Shown in pieces: positions 63,807 through 64,000 of a stretch of DNA of 64,000 bases. The position numbers and the translations under genes are program-made. Each line of letters opens with the position of its first letter. Positions within the stretch are counted from its first letter, which is position 1. The notes under the pieces were generated by a model that saw nothing but the letters and a program-made list of their open reading frames with translations, searched no databases and was not told the origin of the DNA. The stretch is from Paracoccus chinensis (lineage in GTDB: Bacteria; Pseudomonadota; Alphaproteobacteria; Rhodobacterales; Rhodobacteraceae): NCBI RefSeq assembly GCF_900102885.1, contig NZ_FNGE01000010.1, positions 1 through 64,000 on the forward strand. The letters are read 5' to 3'.

Positions 63807-64000
63807 TGACCAAGGGACCGCCGCCGCTCGCCGCGCGCGGGCTGAAGCTGCGCCAGTTGCAGCTGATCGTCGATGTCGCGGACACGGGCCAGGTCGTGGC
63901 GGCGGCGCAGCGGCTGAACATGACCCAACCCGCCGCCTCGCGGATGCTGTCGGAGCTTGAGCATCTGCTGGGTGTCAAGCTGACGGCACGGCATCCGCGC
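63807..64000 (+). CDS. LysR-family regulator, N-terminal part (cut by window edge), GbpR-like
   Basis: The first 64 residues are visible: a helix-turn-helix with KLRQLQLIVDVADTGQVVAA and AQRLNMTQPAASRMLSELEH. A GAGGAGACGCC precedes the ATG at 63807. LysR regulators of this kind (GbpR of Agrobacterium) lie divergent from sugar-binding-protein operons and respond to galactose or arabinose. The 143-base spacer to the AraD1-family gene is the probable control region. The effector domain lies beyond the window. Confidence 0.75.

Noticed and set aside
1-64000. CRISPR arrays, rRNA, tRNA or replication origin
   Set aside because: No regularly spaced repeats, cloverleaf-type sequences, rRNA motifs or iteron clusters were seen on reading both strands by eye; a computed scan could still find a missed tRNA.

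Overview
The window is GC-rich DNA from an alphaproteobacterium, most likely Paracoccus or a close Rhodobacterales relative. This is inferred from codon bias, the ureDA-J-BCEFG gene order, the SqrR/PmpAB/persulfide dioxygenase set and a perfect FNR-type box. No rRNA, tRNA, CRISPR array or replication origin was seen.

Layout. (1) 1-1927: end of an IS481-type element, a tiny ORF and a decayed phage tail tape-measure gene. (2) 2151-8625: a lysine/pipecolate catabolic cluster with an L-pipecolate-oxidase-like flavoprotein, a LysR regulator, the 2-oxoadipate dioxygenase/decarboxylase HglS, an antiquitin-type aldehyde dehydrogenase and an aminotransferase. Together these could carry pipecolate through 2-aminoadipate and 2-oxoadipate to D-2-hydroxyglutarate. 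(3) 9033-11125: an RTX protein and an internally deleted IS5-family element. (4) 11691-16489: a putative lipid A/envelope glycan modification operon divergent from an OmpR/HisKA two-component pair. (5) 16707-28649: a region rich in broken genes (IS3 fragment, zinc alcohol dehydrogenase, Mla-type lipid transporter remnants, apbE, a PepSY-flavin reductase, a truncated histidine kinase, a frameshifted P1B-4 ATPase). Within it lie an intact universal stress gene and an intact persulfide-sensing module (ArsR-type regulator, two YeeE/YedE transporters, persulfide dioxygenase). (6) 28979-30046: two small secreted metal-related proteins. (7) 30427-32334: the BioMNY biotin ECF transporter.

(8) 32460-44028: a full urea module, urtABCDE (uptake) and ureDAJBCEFG (urease with nickel maturation), all on the minus strand. 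(9) 44250-51109: an SDR dehydrogenase, an AGCS sodium:amino acid symporter with terminator, an NhaC-like antiporter, a Tat-exported cyclase-family hydrolase, a LysE exporter and an unknown secreted protein. (10) 51370-54120: a large ATP-binding LuxR regulator. (11) 54331-63663: a sugar operon with a YtfQRT-YjfF ABC transporter, aldose epimerase, galactose/arabinose 1-dehydrogenase-like enzyme, IlvD/Edd sugar-acid dehydratase (carrying an in-frame TGA) and an AraD1/GguC protein, divergent from a LysR gene that runs off the end.

The window alternates compact, intact metabolic operons with a degraded accessory stretch. No wholly new system was identified. The best leads are the nonsense codon inside the sugar-acid dehydratase, the RTX protein with a lost HExxH-like site, the FNR box serving an intact gene and a broken gene, and the remnants of a collapsed Mla operon.
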